From Paracoccus denitrificans (GTDB lineage Bacteria; Pseudomonadota; Alphaproteobacteria; Rhodobacterales; Rhodobacteraceae), in contig NZ_FNEA01000015.1 of NCBI RefSeq assembly GCF_900100045.1, forward strand, positions 1-64,000: a DNA stretch of 64,000 bases. The letters run 5' to 3'. This document shows positions 63,105 to 64,000 of the stretch, piece by piece; position 1 is the first letter of the stretch, and the number at the start of each line of letters is the position of its first letter. The notes beneath the pieces were generated by a model. It made no database searches. It worked only from the letters and a program-made list of their open reading frames with translations, and was not told where the DNA came from. Made by a program: the position numbers and the translations under genes.

Positions 63105-64000
63105 TCAATAACCGCGCGCGCGGTCCACCAGCCCCTCGGGCCTCTGGCCGCGAAGATCGGCGCGGATGCCGGCCAGCACATGCAGCGCGCCCTCATGCGC
63201 CACCGTCTGGCTGGCGACATGCGGCGTCAGGATGACGCGCGGGTGGCGCCATAGCCAATGGCCGGCCGGCAGCGGCTCAGGCTCGGTCACGTCAAGCATC
63301 GCCTGCGCGATCCGGCCGCTGTCCAGAGCCTGCCGCAGCGCATCCGCGTCCAGTTGCCGCCCGCGTCCCAGATGCACCAGCCGCGCGCCCATCGGCAGCT
63401 TGTCGAACAGGGCGGCGTTCAGCATCCCCTCGGTTTCCGCGGTCAGGGGCAGCAGGCACAGCAGGATGTCGGTGCGGGCCAGAAAGGCGTCCAGATCGGT
63501 ATGGCAGGCGACGCCCTCGATCCGGCGCGGGCTGCGGCTCCATCCGGCCAGGTCGAAGCCGAAGGGGCGCAGCGATTCCAGCACCGCCTGGCCCAGATTG
63601 CCCAGGCCCATCACCCCCACGCGCCTGTCGGCGGCATCGACATTCATGCGCGGCAACCATTCGCCGCGCCGCTGCTGGTCCAGATAGGCGGGCAGGTCGC
63701 GATGCATGGCCAGCGTGGCCATGGTCGCATATTCGCGCATCTGCCGGGCGATGCCCGGCTCCAGCATCCGCACCACGCCGACGCCTTGGGGCAAGGCGGT
63801 CAGATCGAACTGATCGACCCCCGCCCCGACCGAGAATATCAGCCGCAGGTTCGGATAATCGCGCGCCAGCCCCTCGGGCGCGGTCCATGCCACCAGATAG
63901 CGCACGGCATGCGGGTCCGGCGCCTGTCCGACATGGAACGGCATATCGGGCAGGTCGCGGGCAAAGACCTCGCGAAAGACCGCGCCGCGCTCGGGGGTGG
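63105..64000 (-). CDS. D-2-hydroxyacid dehydrogenase, glyoxylate/hydroxypyruvate reductase A-like (5' end outside window)
   Basis: At least 298 residues. Although an ATG occurs at 63944, the frame continues to the window edge with family-like sequence (PERGAVFREVFARDLPD), so the true start lies beyond 64000. Seen: VGVMGLGNLGQAVLESL cofactor motif, LLCLLPLT, the catalytic Arg in HLGRGRQLD, and the Glu/His pair (DVTEPEPL; HPRVILTPHVA). It would reduce glyoxylate or hydroxypyruvate. Reads toward the HAD/ABC operon and may belong to it. Confidence 0.9.
   Translation of the reverse strand, partial: TPERGAVFREVFARDLPDMPFHVGQAPDPHAVRYLVAWTAPEGLARDYPNLRLIFSVGAGVDQFDLTALPQGVGVVRMLEPGIARQMREYATMATLAMHRDLPAYLDQQRRGEWLPRMNVDAADRRVGVMGLGNLGQAVLESLRPFGFDLAGWSRSPRRIEGVACHTDLDAFLARTDILLCLLPLTAETEGMLNAALFDKLPMGARLVHLGRGRQLDADALRQALDSGRIAQAMLDVTEPEPLPAGHWLWRHPRVILTPHVASQTVAHEGALHVLAGIRADLRGQRPEGLVDRARGY

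Noticed and set aside
60196..63111. 971-codon open frame opposite the dipeptide-type binding protein and HAD genes
   Set aside because: Antisense shadow with Arg/His/Gly-rich translation; the opposite strand holds well-supported genes.
63942..63944. ATG as the start of the hydroxyacid dehydrogenase
   Set aside because: Family-like sequence continues in frame upstream to the window edge, so this Met is internal.
1..64000. tRNA, rRNA, CRISPR array, prophage or replication origin
   Set aside because: No cloverleaf, rRNA-like stretch, regular direct-repeat array, phage structural gene or repA/parAB-type gene was recognised.

Overview
The window is GC-rich and densely coded. Gene families and arrangement (the soxBDAG-folD-purU operon, a GbdR-like regulator, many FAD amine oxidoreductases) suggest an alphaproteobacterium of the Rhodobacteraceae, most like Paracoccus. 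This is inferred from content, not from a database match. No rRNA, tRNA or CRISPR array was seen. The only mobile-element trace is a decayed IS256-type transposase.

Layout: (1) 15-8202, a heterotetrameric sarcosine oxidase operon (soxB-D-A-G) followed by folD and purU for the released one-carbon unit, with a divergent GlxA/AraC-type regulator. (2) 8400-14120, an AfuABC/FbpABC-like ABC importer with an inositol-monophosphatase-family phosphatase and a divergent DeoR regulator, possibly for phosphorylated sugars. (3) 14144-17385, a dimethylglycine/sarcosine dehydrogenase-like flavoprotein opposite an XRE-cupin regulator, with a 10-bp-arm inverted repeat between them. (4) 17395-21791, the IS remnant, an extra methionine aminopeptidase, a DedA-family protein, an alpha/beta hydrolase and an ATP-grasp enzyme. 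(5) 22066-31064, an IclR-controlled operon with an amino-acid-type ABC importer and a sugar-acid pathway (UxaA-type dehydratase, KDGal kinase, KDPGal aldolase, Zn-alcohol dehydrogenase, SDR).

(6) 31138-45344, a large divergent locus around a GntR/UTRA regulator. Leftward lie UbiD, UbiX, an Asp/Glu-racemase-family protein, an HcnABC-type three-part amino acid dehydrogenase and a TIGR02444 protein. Rightward lie an aldehyde dehydrogenase, a ThDP-dependent decarboxylase-like enzyme and a polyamine-type ABC importer. Read together, the enzymes could take an arylglycine-like compound to 2-oxo acid, aldehyde, aromatic acid and decarboxylated product. This is the best candidate for an undescribed pathway here. 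(7) 45676-47930, small housekeeping or unknown genes. (8) 48223-53541, an OYE-type flavin/Fe-S oxidoreductase, a LysR regulator, an AbrB-family membrane protein and a GNAT protein. (9) 53592-64000, two tandem DadA-like oxidoreductases divergent from an Lrp-type regulator, a dipeptide-type ABC operon with a HAD hydrolase, and a 2-hydroxyacid dehydrogenase cut by the window end.

Overall the region reads as a catabolic island: independent import-plus-oxidation modules for amines, amino acids and sugar acids, most with a divergent local regulator.
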